Source: a virus
DNA: 64,000 nucleotides
Strand: one strand, 5' to 3'
Virus record (IMG/VR): IMGVR_UViG_3300027881_000536
Coordinates: 54,156-118,155 of that record
A program made the position numbers and the translations under genes. Position 1 is the first letter of the stretch. The number at the start of each line of letters is the position of its first letter. The notes below the pieces were generated by a model. That model saw only the letters and a program-made list of their open reading frames with translations. It made no database searches and had not been told where the DNA came from. Shown here piece by piece: positions 36,226 through 44,305 of this stretch.

Positions 36226-36981
36226 TCAATCCCCTCTTTGGTCCAAGATAACTAGCAGATGCTCCTTCTCCATGTGGCGCAGTATTAGCACGAACTTGTG
36301 CGAGGTGTATAGTTCTACCACTCCCGAAGGGATGCAGTTAACAACACTTGGAAACCAACCACCGAAACTTGACTCACAGGTCTTGGGTGGTCCAGCACAA
36401 TCTTCTATGTCTACACTCAATGTCATGTTAGCAGTTCCTTTCTCACCTGCAGTAATGTTCCACACCTTGTTTTTCACAGAGAATTGAGTGTTGATAGCGT
36501 GGTTCTTCCCTACTATCTTCTCGAGGGTCTGCACCTGCATGAGGTCAGAGGTGTGCAACTTACCGTAACAGGTTAGAGGTTCCCCTCCCCAATGCTTCCA
36601 GTTATCTCGTTCACTGTCCTCTTTGAGAGCCAGTGCCTTACTCGTCCTTACATTGGAGTGGACATACTCACTGTATGGTAGGGTGAGGTCTACATTGCCT
36701 GAGAGGACACGCAATGGTGTTTCTGAGGGCTGGTAGAGGCTCACCATTGACTCCTTTGGTAGAGCCTTGGTAAATGTCAGGAGTTTACCTAGGTCTGAGA
36801 TGACTATTGCACCTGAGTCTTCCACATCAGCACTCACACTAGTGTGCAACATGTGTGTCTTCATTGCAACGGTCCCAGTGAGGGACATATCCCGAGCCTC
36901 GAGCCTGAGGTCCCCCACCCCAGGCCCAAAGCCGTTCAACAGAACGAGGAGTGCTTCCTTGCCAATATTTACTCGAGCCAA
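36226..36981 (-). CDS. Putative PCNA-like sliding clamp
   Basis: A 251-residue protein from TTG at 36981, with GGGGGAAGG just upstream. The length equals that of archaeal PCNA (about 245-250). The sequence is divergent: two similar halves of alternating strands with short helices are plausible, and the end (VVELYTSHKFVLILRHMEKEHLLVIL) resembles the last strands of PCNA subunits. No definite motif proves the call. It lies between the polymerase and the RadA-like gene, and a clamp loader subunit is encoded nearby, so a clamp is expected in this block. Another DNA-binding beta protein is the alternative. Confidence 0.55.
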   Translation of the reverse strand: MARVNIGKEALLVLLNGFGPGVGDLRLEARDMSLTGTVAMKTHMLHTSVSADVEDSGAIVISDLGKLLTFTKALPKESMVSLYQPSETPLRVLSGNVDLTLPYSEYVHSNVRTSKALALKEDSERDNWKHWGGEPLTCYGKLHTSDLMQVQTLEKIVGKNHAINTQFSVKNKVWNITAGEKGTANMTLSVDIEDCAGPPKTCESSFGGWFPSVVNCIPSGVVELYTSHKFVLILRHMEKEHLLVILDQRGD

Positions 36982-36987
36982 GCGCCT

Positions 36988-37034
36988 TCCCCCATTTTTG
37001 GCGCAGCCTCGTGTATAAGAGTGTTTATAGTATC
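36988..37034 (-). promoter_or_regulatory. Promoter and leader element A, ahead of the clamp-like gene
   Basis: The leftward strand reads ACTATAAACACT, then ACGAG, CTGCGCC, AAAAATGGGGGAAGG. It begins at the stop of the RadA-like gene. It resembles element B at 33444-33489 along its whole length. GCGCC and GGCGC flank the A-rich part and could form a hairpin around the ribosome-binding site. Confidence 0.5.
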
Positions 37035-37995
37035 ACCCCTTAAGTTCAGGAAGCCCATGCCACTTGAGTGGCTTGTCGTCATATGTGCTCATCACCAGTC
37101 GGGTCTTATCCAACATCTCAGGTAGATTACGAGCCTTGGCGAATGTGGCCTCATAGGTGGTTTCACCTGTAGGGAAACCCTCATCGTCACGAATCTGCGT
37201 TTTCTTCATTTCTATGATGGTATGTAGATAGTTGCTCGTCTGCTTTTCCCATTTTGGTTTCTTAGCACCAGTAGCGGTCCCATCGGCCCTCTGTTCGTAT
37301 TGCCAGTGTGTTTCATACCACACATTGACTCCCAAACGGGTCAATTCTCGACATAGTGAAGTTAGTTGGTGGAACCGCGTACTGCGAATCTGCCAATTGA
37401 ACCTCATACCCACTTTCTCGTGAGGACTGATTTTAGCACCAATTCCGTCAGGAGCGGTGCCTAGGTCCTCGATGAACATACAGGCCATGGAAACTGAGTC
37501 CCAAAGGTCTGTAGCAGTCACTAGGACTGTATTCAGTCTCTGACCCTTGTAGTTAGGTTCTAGTTGGTCTCTAGCCCAATTTAGGGCCTCCCTCCCTATT
37601 TCCATTACTTTGTCGTGTGTAGCAGGGTAGTTGTAAGCGGTTCGAGCCTCGTCCTGCATCACCCATGGATTGATTGACTTGAAATCTGACCTTCTATGGT
37701 TGTAGAAAGCGTCCCTGAGGGATGCGCCCCCACCATCGAAGTCTACAATGACACAGGCGTCACCCTCAGGTATGCTGTTCAGGATGATGGCCGTTTTACA
37801 GGTCCCATCGTCACCTACTATACCACCGAACTCGCCGGTAATGGGTGCGATTTCCTCAGCGAAGTATTTGTCTCCTCGATGTTGTTGAGCCTTCTCCACA
37901 GGAGTGGCACCTCCAGGTGGCCCCGGAGTCAATGGTTTATCATTGGCTTTTGGGTCTATTATCTCCTTATCCTTTAGATTCTTGAAACCACTCAT
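37033..37995 (-). CDS. RadA/Sak4-like P-loop ATPase (single-strand annealing or recombinase type)
   Basis: A 320-residue protein with a Walker A as GDDGTCKT (residues 61-68) after a strand GGIV, followed by CVIVDFDGG and a later hydrophobic strand LNTVLVTATDLWD that fits Walker B. The layout resembles phage Sak4/RecA-core ATPases, which promote annealing or strand exchange together with an ssDNA-binding protein. It lacks the N-terminal helix-hairpin-helix domain of cellular RadA. The first 45 residues are polar and Pro/Gly-rich. It starts in an ATGA overlap and lies next to the ssDNA-binding candidate, consistent with joint action. Confidence 0.65.
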   Translation of the reverse strand: MSGFKNLKDKEIIDPKANDKPLTPGPPGGATPVEKAQQHRGDKYFAEEIAPITGEFGGIVGDDGTCKTAIILNSIPEGDACVIVDFDGGGASLRDAFYNHRRSDFKSINPWVMQDEARTAYNYPATHDKVMEIGREALNWARDQLEPNYKGQRLNTVLVTATDLWDSVSMACMFIEDLGTAPDGIGAKISPHEKVGMRFNWQIRSTRFHQLTSLCRELTRLGVNVWYETHWQYEQRADGTATGAKKPKWEKQTSNYLHTIIEMKKTQIRDDEGFPTGETTYEATFAKARNLPEMLDKTRLVMSTYDDKPLKWHGLPELKG

Positions 37996-38180
37996 TGTTG
38001 GAACCCCCTATAGTGATTCTCACGAGCAGATTCCCACATATGCCTTATTTCGGCAGTCATATCAAGTGACTCATCTTTGCTGATATTTGGGTCTTTAGCA
38101 TTCTCACGAATCCACTTAGCGATGGTTTTGTCATCATCACCATTGTGTAGCATGATATCTATGTTCTTGAAGAACCCCAT
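37992..38180 (-). CDS. Unknown small helical protein
   Basis: A 62-residue protein. Either GTG at 38183 (GTGA overlap) or ATG at 38180 (TGATG overlap) can start it; I chose ATG. It is helical and charged, with DDDKTIAKWIRENAKD and MTAEIRHMWESAREN. There are no Cys pairs or membrane segments. It sits between the ssDNA-binding candidate and the RadA-like gene, so a mediator or accessory role is conceivable. Confidence 0.5.
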   Translation of the reverse strand: MGFFKNIDIMLHNGDDDKTIAKWIRENAKDPNISKDESLDMTAEIRHMWESARENHYRGFQQ

Positions 38181-39520
38181 CACTCTACCCCCTTGAACTG
38201 GTCTAGTGAGGTATTACCGCCTTCACCAGCAGGTATCGCTAGTCTCGGTGGAGCATATACACCCAAAGCCCTCATTGTGGGTACTTCCTGTTTACCATCT
38301 TCTACAGCCCTTAGTCCCAATCTACCGAAAATGTAGACTGTTGACTTCACTGCATAAGGCTTCCAACCCTTTCGACCCTTGTAGTCGAATACATGACAGT
38401 CTTGACCTAAGAATCCATGAACTCTGATAGAGACTTCTTGTTTCCACATATTGTCCGGGAATTCTCTCTGTAGAGCAAATGATGACACTCTCATGGTGTA
38501 ATTGACACCTGCTGGGTCATATTCGCTCTCGTATCCTGTCTGGTTGATATCTGTCACTTTTCCTTTGATACAAACCAAAGGACCGATGGGGTTGTCGAAC
38601 CCTTCAATGGTCTCAGACTCTGAGCGATAGACATCCATTAGGTCGGATAGGTCTGATACATAACAGTCCATCCCACCCATCAACAGGTCACCCTTGAGGT
38701 ATTCCCTGTCGTCCTCGCTCACGAACTCCTTGTTGTAGTGGATTGACTTGAAGAAATTGCTCATTCCTCGCCACATATCCTCCCAACCGGGATTCACATT
38801 CTCTGGTTGAGGCCTTACTTTGACAGTGCAAGGTTCACCGAATACTACATGTTGAGATACACTCAATTCAGTAGAGCCACTCACATCAATTCTGAACAGT
38901 TCCATCTCATCCTCAAACCTTTCAGGGGTATTTCCATAGAATCGGTAGGTTCTGCTGAACAGGTAGGGTGAGATAGGTTCACCATGTCTTGCCCAGTCAG
39001 GGTTTTCTTGTAGGATGGCTAATGTCATCCCACTGTCCCTAACTAGGAACCAAGGGTCATTATCCTCGTCAAACCTCTCTTGGGTCGACGCTACTATTCC
39101 CATAGCCTTCTCAAGCATCCATACCTCGTTTTCTACGAAGGCTCTGGCTACTGTGCCTTTCTCGATAGCAGCACCTAAGTCTTCTTTGGCGAATTGTATA
39201 GCATTCTCTCTCACATTCTCTCTCTTGTCTCGTATCTTGGGTTCTACACCTACGAAGCATCCCACTAACTCGGTGGAACTCCCTCCCGGTGTGCTCATCA
39301 CCCTTCTCTCAACCACGAAGGTCTCAGCGGCATCCACTAGGAAATCGTCGTCCTCTTCGTGGGTGTTAACGATTCCGAGATGTTCCTCGATGTAAGCGAG
39401 GTATTGTTCCACGGCCTTGTGTTGGCTGATACTATGATGTTCAGCATACCAATGTAGTCGTTCTAACACTTCTTCTGGCAATTCTTCTTTGTTTTCATTT
39501 TTCTTTTTCAGCGTGCTCAT
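38180..39520 (-). CDS. Putative OB-fold ssDNA-binding protein (RPA-like)
   Basis: I start at ATG 39520, with GGAG five bases upstream, giving 446 residues; GTG at 39526 is possible. The first 60 residues are helical and charged. The last 130 contain an OB-like strand order: GPLVCIKGKVTDI, YTMRVSSFAL, EVSIRVHGFLG, KSTVYIFGRL. An RPA-like role is inferred from this and from the neighbours (RadA-like ATPase, RFC subunit). No zinc finger is seen. The middle 200 residues are not recognised. Another replication or packaging-related protein remains possible. Confidence 0.4.
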   Translation of the reverse strand: MSTLKKKNENKEELPEEVLERLHWYAEHHSISQHKAVEQYLAYIEEHLGIVNTHEEDDDFLVDAAETFVVERRVMSTPGGSSTELVGCFVGVEPKIRDKRENVRENAIQFAKEDLGAAIEKGTVARAFVENEVWMLEKAMGIVASTQERFDEDNDPWFLVRDSGMTLAILQENPDWARHGEPISPYLFSRTYRFYGNTPERFEDEMELFRIDVSGSTELSVSQHVVFGEPCTVKVRPQPENVNPGWEDMWRGMSNFFKSIHYNKEFVSEDDREYLKGDLLMGGMDCYVSDLSDLMDVYRSESETIEGFDNPIGPLVCIKGKVTDINQTGYESEYDPAGVNYTMRVSSFALQREFPDNMWKQEVSIRVHGFLGQDCHVFDYKGRKGWKPYAVKSTVYIFGRLGLRAVEDGKQEVPTMRALGVYAPPRLAIPAGEGGNTSLDQFKGVE

Positions 39521-40436
39521 TTTCACTCCTCATTCTCTTCTCTTCTCTCCCGTTAGGGAGGGACAGAGACCCCACGAACCAGTCAATAAACCCTCTGTTA
39601 TCTAGAGGCCATTGGTGGGTCGAAAGGACTGCGTCCCCCCATACCTTGGAGTAGTGGTGGAACCTATCTGGCTCCATATCTAAGTCGCGCACTCTATCGT
39701 GCAACATGTTGAGTATAGTCATCATATTCCTGCCTGGTTGGTTGAGTGAGTAGAGTTCTTCTCTCAATGATACCCAATCTCCACCAGCGATGGAAAGGGA
39801 GGCTTCAGACAGCATCTCTGCTTTGATGGTGGCCATATTTTCGAGTTCTCTAGCGTCCTGCACAGTTTGGGCCGCTATGCCGAGACTGCGAAGGTCTCCA
39901 TTGAAAGCCATACCTATCTTGCCGATATTGTAGCCGTTCCACCCATATGTTGACTTACATAGGTGTCTGAAGTTCTTTTGCAGAAACGCATGCACATGGG
40001 TGGTCCCGTATGGCGCGAAATGTAGTGTGTGGCATCGCGAGCGCAACGCGGGTATGATGTTAGCCTCTTCGTTGGCTGTGAGTATGAACAGCGCATGACC
40101 TTTCTCTATGGTCCTGCGTAGGGCGTCTTGGGCCTGTCTTGTGAGACCATCTGCCTCATCGAGTAGTATGATGGTGGTATCACTGTAGCCACGCTGTGTT
40201 GCTACCTGCTTCACACGCGTGCGTATGAAGTCTATACCGCGCTCATCAGAGGCATTGAATTCGTGCACATCAGCATCTAGGAACTGACCTACTGCTAGTG
40301 CTGTAGAGGTCTTACCAGTGCCTGGAGGCCCTACGAATAAGAGGTCAGGGACATTGTTTGACTCACATAATTCTCTCACTTGGCAGATGGGATGGGTGGA
40401 ATCATCACTCCCAATCAAGTCCTCGAATGTCAACAT
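39495..40436 (-). CDS. rfcS: Replication factor C small subunit (clamp loader)
   Basis: A 313-residue AAA+ protein with the full clamp-loader signature: GPPGTGKT (residues 36-43), NASDERG (61-67), LLDEADGL (91-98), sensor 1 as ILTANE and the SRC motif (133-135). The C-terminal collar part is present but ends in a charged tail (EEKRMRSENEHAEKEK) that overlaps the next gene by 26 bases. Cellular subunits have about 320-330 residues. It would load the clamp on primed DNA. No large subunit is seen, so it either forms a homo-oligomer or uses host RFC-L. GGAGG lies shortly before the ATG, and AGTATAAG at 40463-40470 may be a TATA box. Confidence 0.93.
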   Translation of the reverse strand: MLTFEDLIGSDDSTHPICQVRELCESNNVPDLLFVGPPGTGKTSTALAVGQFLDADVHEFNASDERGIDFIRTRVKQVATQRGYSDTTIILLDEADGLTRQAQDALRRTIEKGHALFILTANEEANIIPALRSRCHTLHFAPYGTTHVHAFLQKNFRHLCKSTYGWNGYNIGKIGMAFNGDLRSLGIAAQTVQDARELENMATIKAEMLSEASLSIAGGDWVSLREELYSLNQPGRNMMTILNMLHDRVRDLDMEPDRFHHYSKVWGDAVLSTHQWPLDNRGFIDWFVGSLSLPNGREEKRMRSENEHAEKEK

Positions 40437-40463
40437 GGAACCCCTCCGATGTACCCCAAGTGC

Positions 40464-40823
40464 TTATACTATTTCCTCGAACTGTCTCATAAGTTCGGAG
40501 ATGTCACCATGATTCATCTTACGAGCAGTAGGGGCATCCATAGTGATTAGCAATTTCTGTAGGTTACCCCCATCCTTCACTGCCTCCCATACGGGTGCTA
40601 GAAGTGAGAGGACCTTCTGTATCTGCTCCTTGTCCCTCAAGACTCTACCATGCACACCCTTTGTTGCAAGCCATAGATTCAGTTCGGGTTCGTCTTCCAT
40701 ACTTGTATACACCTTTCGATGCACTTTGTATCCTAGTTTCCGCTTGGGGGAGAAGTGAATGCTGGCTTGGAAGCGAGCATCTCGGGCTAGCCATGCTAGG
40801 AAGAAATCATCGTGCCTGTCCAT
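40464..40823 (-). CDS. Unknown protein, faintly LAGLIDADG-like
   Basis: A 119-residue protein starting 17 bases inside the end of the ligase-like gene. The pattern AWLARDARFQASIHFSPKR, then GYKVHRKVYTS, a helix with ELNLWLATKG and QKVLSLLAPVWEAV, has the order of one LAGLIDADG endonuclease half, but the GLxDADG core is degenerate. If real, it would be a DNA-binding relic rather than an active enzyme. The name is only a suggestion. Confidence 0.4.
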   Translation of the reverse strand: MDRHDDFFLAWLARDARFQASIHFSPKRKLGYKVHRKVYTSMEDEPELNLWLATKGVHGRVLRDKEQIQKVLSLLAPVWEAVKDGGNLQKLLITMDAPTARKMNHGDISELMRQFEEIV

Positions 40824-42150
40824 TACCTTCCCTCTCTATGATATCGCCGTATTGGAGTGCATCACTCATCCCTAGCCCTGTGTCTATACGGACGAGATAT
40901 GCTCCTTCGAGTCTGTGGTCCCTGCAACGCAGGGCGTGAAACAGCCCCACTAGGGGTATTTCGAGTTCTGTCCATACCTTCCTTCTACAGGCTTCCGTGA
41001 GTATGGAGTTATCAGGGAGATTTTCCCTCTTGACATTAGCATACCCCACATGAATGGGGTCAAAACCGTCTAGAGCCTCTATCCTCAAGTCTATCCACTC
41101 ACCATTCTTCTGCTCTTTGGCTTGGGTTATGAGGAGTGGCATCTCATAGATTCTTTTGGGCTGGATGAAGCCCCCTCTGTGCTGACCATGAATGTGTGGT
41201 TTGTCTCCATCAATGAGTCTGAGCACTTCCCCATCTTCCATAGCCTGTGAGAGTGTCCTGAGATGAGCAGCATCTCTTATTCTCTGAGGTTTTACTGACC
41301 TTGCTTGGTATTCCATTTCCCACTGGTCGGGGTTGGCTTCTGTGTGGAGCCACTCTATCACATCCCCCCCTTCGTCTACCAAAGCCACACAGTCTCCTCC
41401 TATGGCTAGGTCTGCTGGTGCGTTAGGTAGTATCTCACCCATGCCGTCATACACGAAGATGTCATCTTGGTATTGGTGCGCGTACCTGCGTGGACCTGAT
41501 ACAATCTCGTAGTAAGTGTTCAAGAATGGGACAGACCAGTATTTCCAGGGACCGAATGATGGGGCCCTGAATGGGTGGCCTGGTTGAATGCGAAATTCAT
41601 CAGAAAGAGTACCTTCTATAGCCCTACCAAGGACTACTGCGATATTCTCCACTGATAGAGCACTTGTAAGCCTCTCTGGGGGGTACTTACCTCCACCATG
41701 TGCAACGGCTCTGAGCAGCCTCTTACGGGGCAAAACTGGCCTTTCTCCGAGGGCTCTACACCATAGGGCTTCTGCAGACCTCTTATCCATCTTAGCGAAG
41801 ATGGCTTTTATGTCTGGAGCAGTCTCTATGACTCTCAATTCTGAGACACAGGATAGGGCTTCTGGGATTGTCATGTTGTCCTCACATTCATCTGGTGATT
41901 CTGATACCAATGCTGGGACCAATGGAGCCCCTTCAATGAGTTCAAACTCCTCGGGAAACATACCTAGTCCTCTGTGTAGAGCACTCATTATGTGCTCAGG
42001 CTTGAGAATGGCTGGCCCATAGAGGAGAGAACAGAACTCTTCAAGTTCTCCTTTGTTCTCTACCAGAAAGTTATACAGTAAACTCTCTTGTTCTCTGCTC
42101 TCCGCTGTATTGACAGCAGTAACTAAGATAGCAGCGTCATCTATTTTCAC
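40807..42150 (-). CDS. ATP-dependent DNA ligase-like protein lacking the usual active-site lysine
   Basis: I start at GTG 42150, nine bases after GGAG, giving 447 residues; a longer frame from GTG 42195 would cover most of the preceding zinc-ribbon gene. The N-terminal 170 residues look like the helical DNA-binding domain of archaeal ligases. At about 214-245 the sequence YEIVSGPRRYAHQYQDDIFVYDG aligns by eye with the ligase motif EYKYDGERxQIH, but Lys is Val and Asp is Ser. DLAIGGDCVAL resembles motif III. The end (LEGAYLVRIDTGLGMSDALQYGDII) resembles the OB-domain end of ligases. If the alignment holds, adenylation would be lost and the protein could act as a nick-binding factor. If it does not hold, the protein is unidentified. 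Confidence 0.5.
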   Translation of the reverse strand: MKIDDAAILVTAVNTAESREQESLLYNFLVENKGELEEFCSLLYGPAILKPEHIMSALHRGLGMFPEEFELIEGAPLVPALVSESPDECEDNMTIPEALSCVSELRVIETAPDIKAIFAKMDKRSAEALWCRALGERPVLPRKRLLRAVAHGGGKYPPERLTSALSVENIAVVLGRAIEGTLSDEFRIQPGHPFRAPSFGPWKYWSVPFLNTYYEIVSGPRRYAHQYQDDIFVYDGMGEILPNAPADLAIGGDCVALVDEGGDVIEWLHTEANPDQWEMEYQARSVKPQRIRDAAHLRTLSQAMEDGEVLRLIDGDKPHIHGQHRGGFIQPKRIYEMPLLITQAKEQKNGEWIDLRIEALDGFDPIHVGYANVKRENLPDNSILTEACRRKVWTELEIPLVGLFHALRCRDHRLEGAYLVRIDTGLGMSDALQYGDIIEREGNGQAR

Positions 42151-42301
42151 GCTTCTTTCTCTCCTTCTGCTTTCTATCCAAGTAACATTTCCCACAGTTT
42201 ATTGCGTTAGCGAGGTTCCCTTTAGTATTCAATTTGTTGAGCACTACCCCACAATTATCGCAATGCGTGCGACGGTGTCTTAACCCGCCCACGCGTATCA
42301 C
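42137..42301 (-). CDS. Small zinc-ribbon protein
   Basis: A 54-residue protein from GTG at 42301, overlapping the previous stop (GTGA). It has CDNCGVVLN and, 18 residues on, CGKCYLD, a classical zinc ribbon like that of transcription factor and ribosomal-protein ribbons, then a Lys/Arg-rich tail (QKERKKRENR). The tail codons include GGAG, used by the ligase-like gene. Nucleic acid binding is likely. Confidence 0.6.
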   Translation of the reverse strand: MIRVGGLRHRRTHCDNCGVVLNKLNTKGNLANAINCGKCYLDRKQKERKKRENR

Positions 42302-42540
42302 TCAGGCGCGGGCGTGAGCGCCCACACGCATATGCTATAACTGCCGCTCAGCGTGCCTGCGCGTCTTGTGTCACTAACTTTCACAATCTGCTTATCTTTG
42401 GCCAGCACATTCCCCAATTGCTGGGGAGTTGTGCCGTGCCGCATAGTGCTGTTTATGTATTCCAATATCTGTTGGGTATTACACTCACCATTTGTTGCTA
42501 GGTATCTCTTAATGTTCTGTCTTAGGCGTGTAGTCCTCAT
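42298..42540 (-). CDS. Putative winged-helix DNA-binding protein
   Basis: I start at ATG 42540, which overlaps the preceding stop (ATGA) after a GGAGAGGAAG stretch, giving 80 residues. The order of a helix (RLRQNIKRYLATNG), QQILEYINSTM, TPQQLGNVLAKDKQIVKV and a beta tail (GSYSICVWAL) fits a winged helix like those of small archaeal regulators. It may control viral or host transcription. No partner is known. Confidence 0.5.
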   Translation of the reverse strand: MRTTRLRQNIKRYLATNGECNTQQILEYINSTMRHGTTPQQLGNVLAKDKQIVKVSDTRRAGTLSGSYSICVWALTPAPE

Positions 42541-43226
42541 TCCTCTTCCTCTCCTTTTCTTCTTACACACATGAGTCCCCTCATGTGTAGGGGGACAGGT
42601 TTGCCGCCCCATTCGCTACCAAGGGGCTGAGCATATAGGTCTTCCCAATATCCTTTATCTACTGCTTCCACCATTTGCTCAGGTTGGATTGGGAACCACC
42701 CTCCCCAAGTATAGAAGAGGGTCTCCCCCGCGACTAGATAGTAGTCATCGGGACTGAGATATATCACTTCCTCACAATCACAAGTGACTCCTACTACCCA
42801 TCTATCGGCGAGGGTTTCCTCCCCACTCTCGTCTACGAATTGGTTATTCCCTAGAACCTCCCATTGAGCATTCCCCAAGTCCATGTTAACCACTGGAGTT
42901 TCATTACAATGGGGGCATAGCCATGATTGAGCCTCCTTCTGCATCATCTCAGCGGCTAGTTGAGGGTCATCGGGGATGATTTTGGTTTGCTCCATTTCTA
43001 GATGCCAGCCTATCATTTGCAACACGACTTCTACTCTGCGTGCAGCCATCTCTGCTCTCTCGGTTCTGGTGAGGAGGGTGAGAGTGGCGTCCCCCGTCTT
43101 GCGAAACGCCATCTCTCCCTCCATCCAGTCTTGCCCCATCTCTAGGTTCTCAACGACACCCCTAGTCCATTCTAGGTCTTCTTCTGTGGGCTCCCATGAT
43201 GAAGGTGTAAGATGGTCATTCACCAT
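42537..43226 (-). CDS. Unknown protein with a zinc-binding centre
   Basis: I start at ATG 43226, which has a perfect GGAGGT seven bases upstream and overlaps the previous stop by seven bases; the protein has 229 residues. The first half is helical and acidic. Near residue 107 is CPHCNETP and about 45 residues later CDCEEVI, which together may bind zinc. The C-terminal part is aromatic (FYTWGGWFPIQPEQM) and ends KGEEEE. No family is recognised. Confidence 0.6.
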   Translation of the reverse strand: MVNDHLTPSSWEPTEEDLEWTRGVVENLEMGQDWMEGEMAFRKTGDATLTLLTRTERAEMAARRVEVVLQMIGWHLEMEQTKIIPDDPQLAAEMMQKEAQSWLCPHCNETPVVNMDLGNAQWEVLGNNQFVDESGEETLADRWVVGVTCDCEEVIYLSPDDYYLVAGETLFYTWGGWFPIQPEQMVEAVDKGYWEDLYAQPLGSEWGGKPVPLHMRGLMCVRRKGEEEE

Positions 43227-43567
43227 TTCAAGAACCTCCTTTTGAATCCTGTAAGGAAACCCCCCATACCTTTTGATGTGGATTTCGGTTTGTTCTTCAA
43301 CCAATGTGACCAGACCTCACAATGATAACATGGTACAATGAAGTACTTATCACTCACCAGCAATAACTCATCTTCTTTCACTTTTGCATTACAACAAGCC
43401 ATTGTTCTCAATTTGTAACAGAATTTCGCTTCTGAATCCGTTTTCACGATGTGGTCTATGTCTATCATCTGACCAGCAACTTGTAGAGAGCCTAATTCGT
43501 AGGCTTCACCTTCTACATGAACCAGCCCATCTTCTTGCAACTCGTACACGCTTAACCTCCTGTTCAT
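43220..43567 (-). CDS. Unknown protein with cysteine pairs
   Basis: A 115-residue protein with its ATG directly after the previous stop. Cys at FCYKL, ACCNA and PCYHCEVW could form a zinc site. The first 45 residues look beta-rich (VYELQEDGLVHVEGEAYELGSL), and the last 25 are basic. It is not recognised; it belongs to the run of small zinc-type proteins between the ligase-like gene and the SNF2 gene. Confidence 0.5.
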   Translation of the reverse strand: MNRRLSVYELQEDGLVHVEGEAYELGSLQVAGQMIDIDHIVKTDSEAKFCYKLRTMACCNAKVKEDELLLVSDKYFIVPCYHCEVWSHWLKNKPKSTSKGMGGFLTGFKRRFLKW

Positions 43568-43894
43568 TCACTCGTTCTCCTCTGGGATTAGGTCTGTCAG
43601 AAGAACCTGTGTGTGGTGTGTGATTGGTATTTGCCCATCTATACCACCACTACTCACATGTTGACATTGTGTTTGGCTATACATAGCATAGCATCCACAC
43701 CTTTCACAGATTATTTGTATCGTCTGCACATATCTAAGGTTGGAACCTATTCCCTCTAGTTTCCATACATGGTCATGAACCTCGCACTCTAGAAGGCCTT
43801 CATAGGCCCTCTTATTCTCCTCTAGGGATTGTGCTTGTTGTGCTAGTTCTTTCGTCTGTTCTTCTATTTCGTTTAACTTCTGTGTTATCGTCAT
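43568..43894 (-). CDS. Coiled-coil plus cysteine-rich small protein
   Basis: A 108-residue protein starting at an ATGA overlap. Residues 1-35 form a heptad-like helix (ITQKLNEIEEQTKELAQQAQSLEENK), followed by CEVHDHVW, ICERCGCY and CQHV, which could hold one zinc. It may form dimers through the helix. Function unknown. Confidence 0.5.
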   Translation of the reverse strand: MTITQKLNEIEEQTKELAQQAQSLEENKRAYEGLLECEVHDHVWKLEGIGSNLRYVQTIQIICERCGCYAMYSQTQCQHVSSGGIDGQIPITHHTQVLLTDLIPEENE

Positions 43895-44127
43895 ATTTCT
43901 TCTCCTCTTCTTACATAGTCAACATGGTCATCTGGGAGGTATTTCCTCAGTTTCTCTCGTTTCCTATCGAATTCTTCTCGTAACTTCTTGGCGGCTTTCG
44001 TCACCCTATCGTATGCTACTGGGTCATCCTTCGGACCCAACTCCTGGAATATCTTACCAAATTTGAATTGGTATAGTATCGCTCCTACAATCTCATATTC
44101 CGCGTGTTTCTGGCTTTTTGCTCTCAT
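43891..44127 (-). CDS. Small charged helical protein
   Basis: A 78-residue, strongly charged protein with a hydrophobic helix start (YEIVGAILYQFKFGKIF) and a basic second half (KAAKKLREEFDRKREKLRKYL). It overlaps the upstream zinc-ribbon gene by 35 bases, with GGAG four bases before its ATG. DNA or protein binding is possible. Confidence 0.45.
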   Translation of the reverse strand: MRAKSQKHAEYEIVGAILYQFKFGKIFQELGPKDDPVAYDRVTKAAKKLREEFDRKREKLRKYLPDDHVDYVRRGEEI

Positions 44128-44305
44128 TCTTCTCCTCTCCTAATGTGAATTTGATTCTGGGTCGCCCATCATCTACTGGCTCGACAGATGGCTTTGGTGC
44201 TGATGGTGCTAGGTAAGCACAGCCCTTGCACCAAACCTTGTTACCTATACCCCTGTAGACAGGGGCCTTTTTGTCGCATTCTGTGCATTTCTTGATGATT
44301 TTCAT
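44093..44305 (-). CDS. Zinc-ribbon small protein
   Basis: A 70-residue protein with CTECDKK and CKGCAYL, 15 residues apart, forming a zinc ribbon, followed by a Pro-rich linker and a Lys/Glu-rich tail. It starts in an ATGA overlap with the SNF2-type helicase gene, so it may be a partner of that enzyme. Confidence 0.6.
   Translation of the reverse strand: MKIIKKCTECDKKAPVYRGIGNKVWCKGCAYLAPSAPKPSVEPVDDGRPRIKFTLGEEKNESKKPETRGI

Noticed and set aside
40464-40823. Active LAGLIDADG homing endonuclease
   Set aside because: Only the secondary-structure order is reminiscent; the catalytic GLxDADG core is not intact, so I kept it as an unknown protein.
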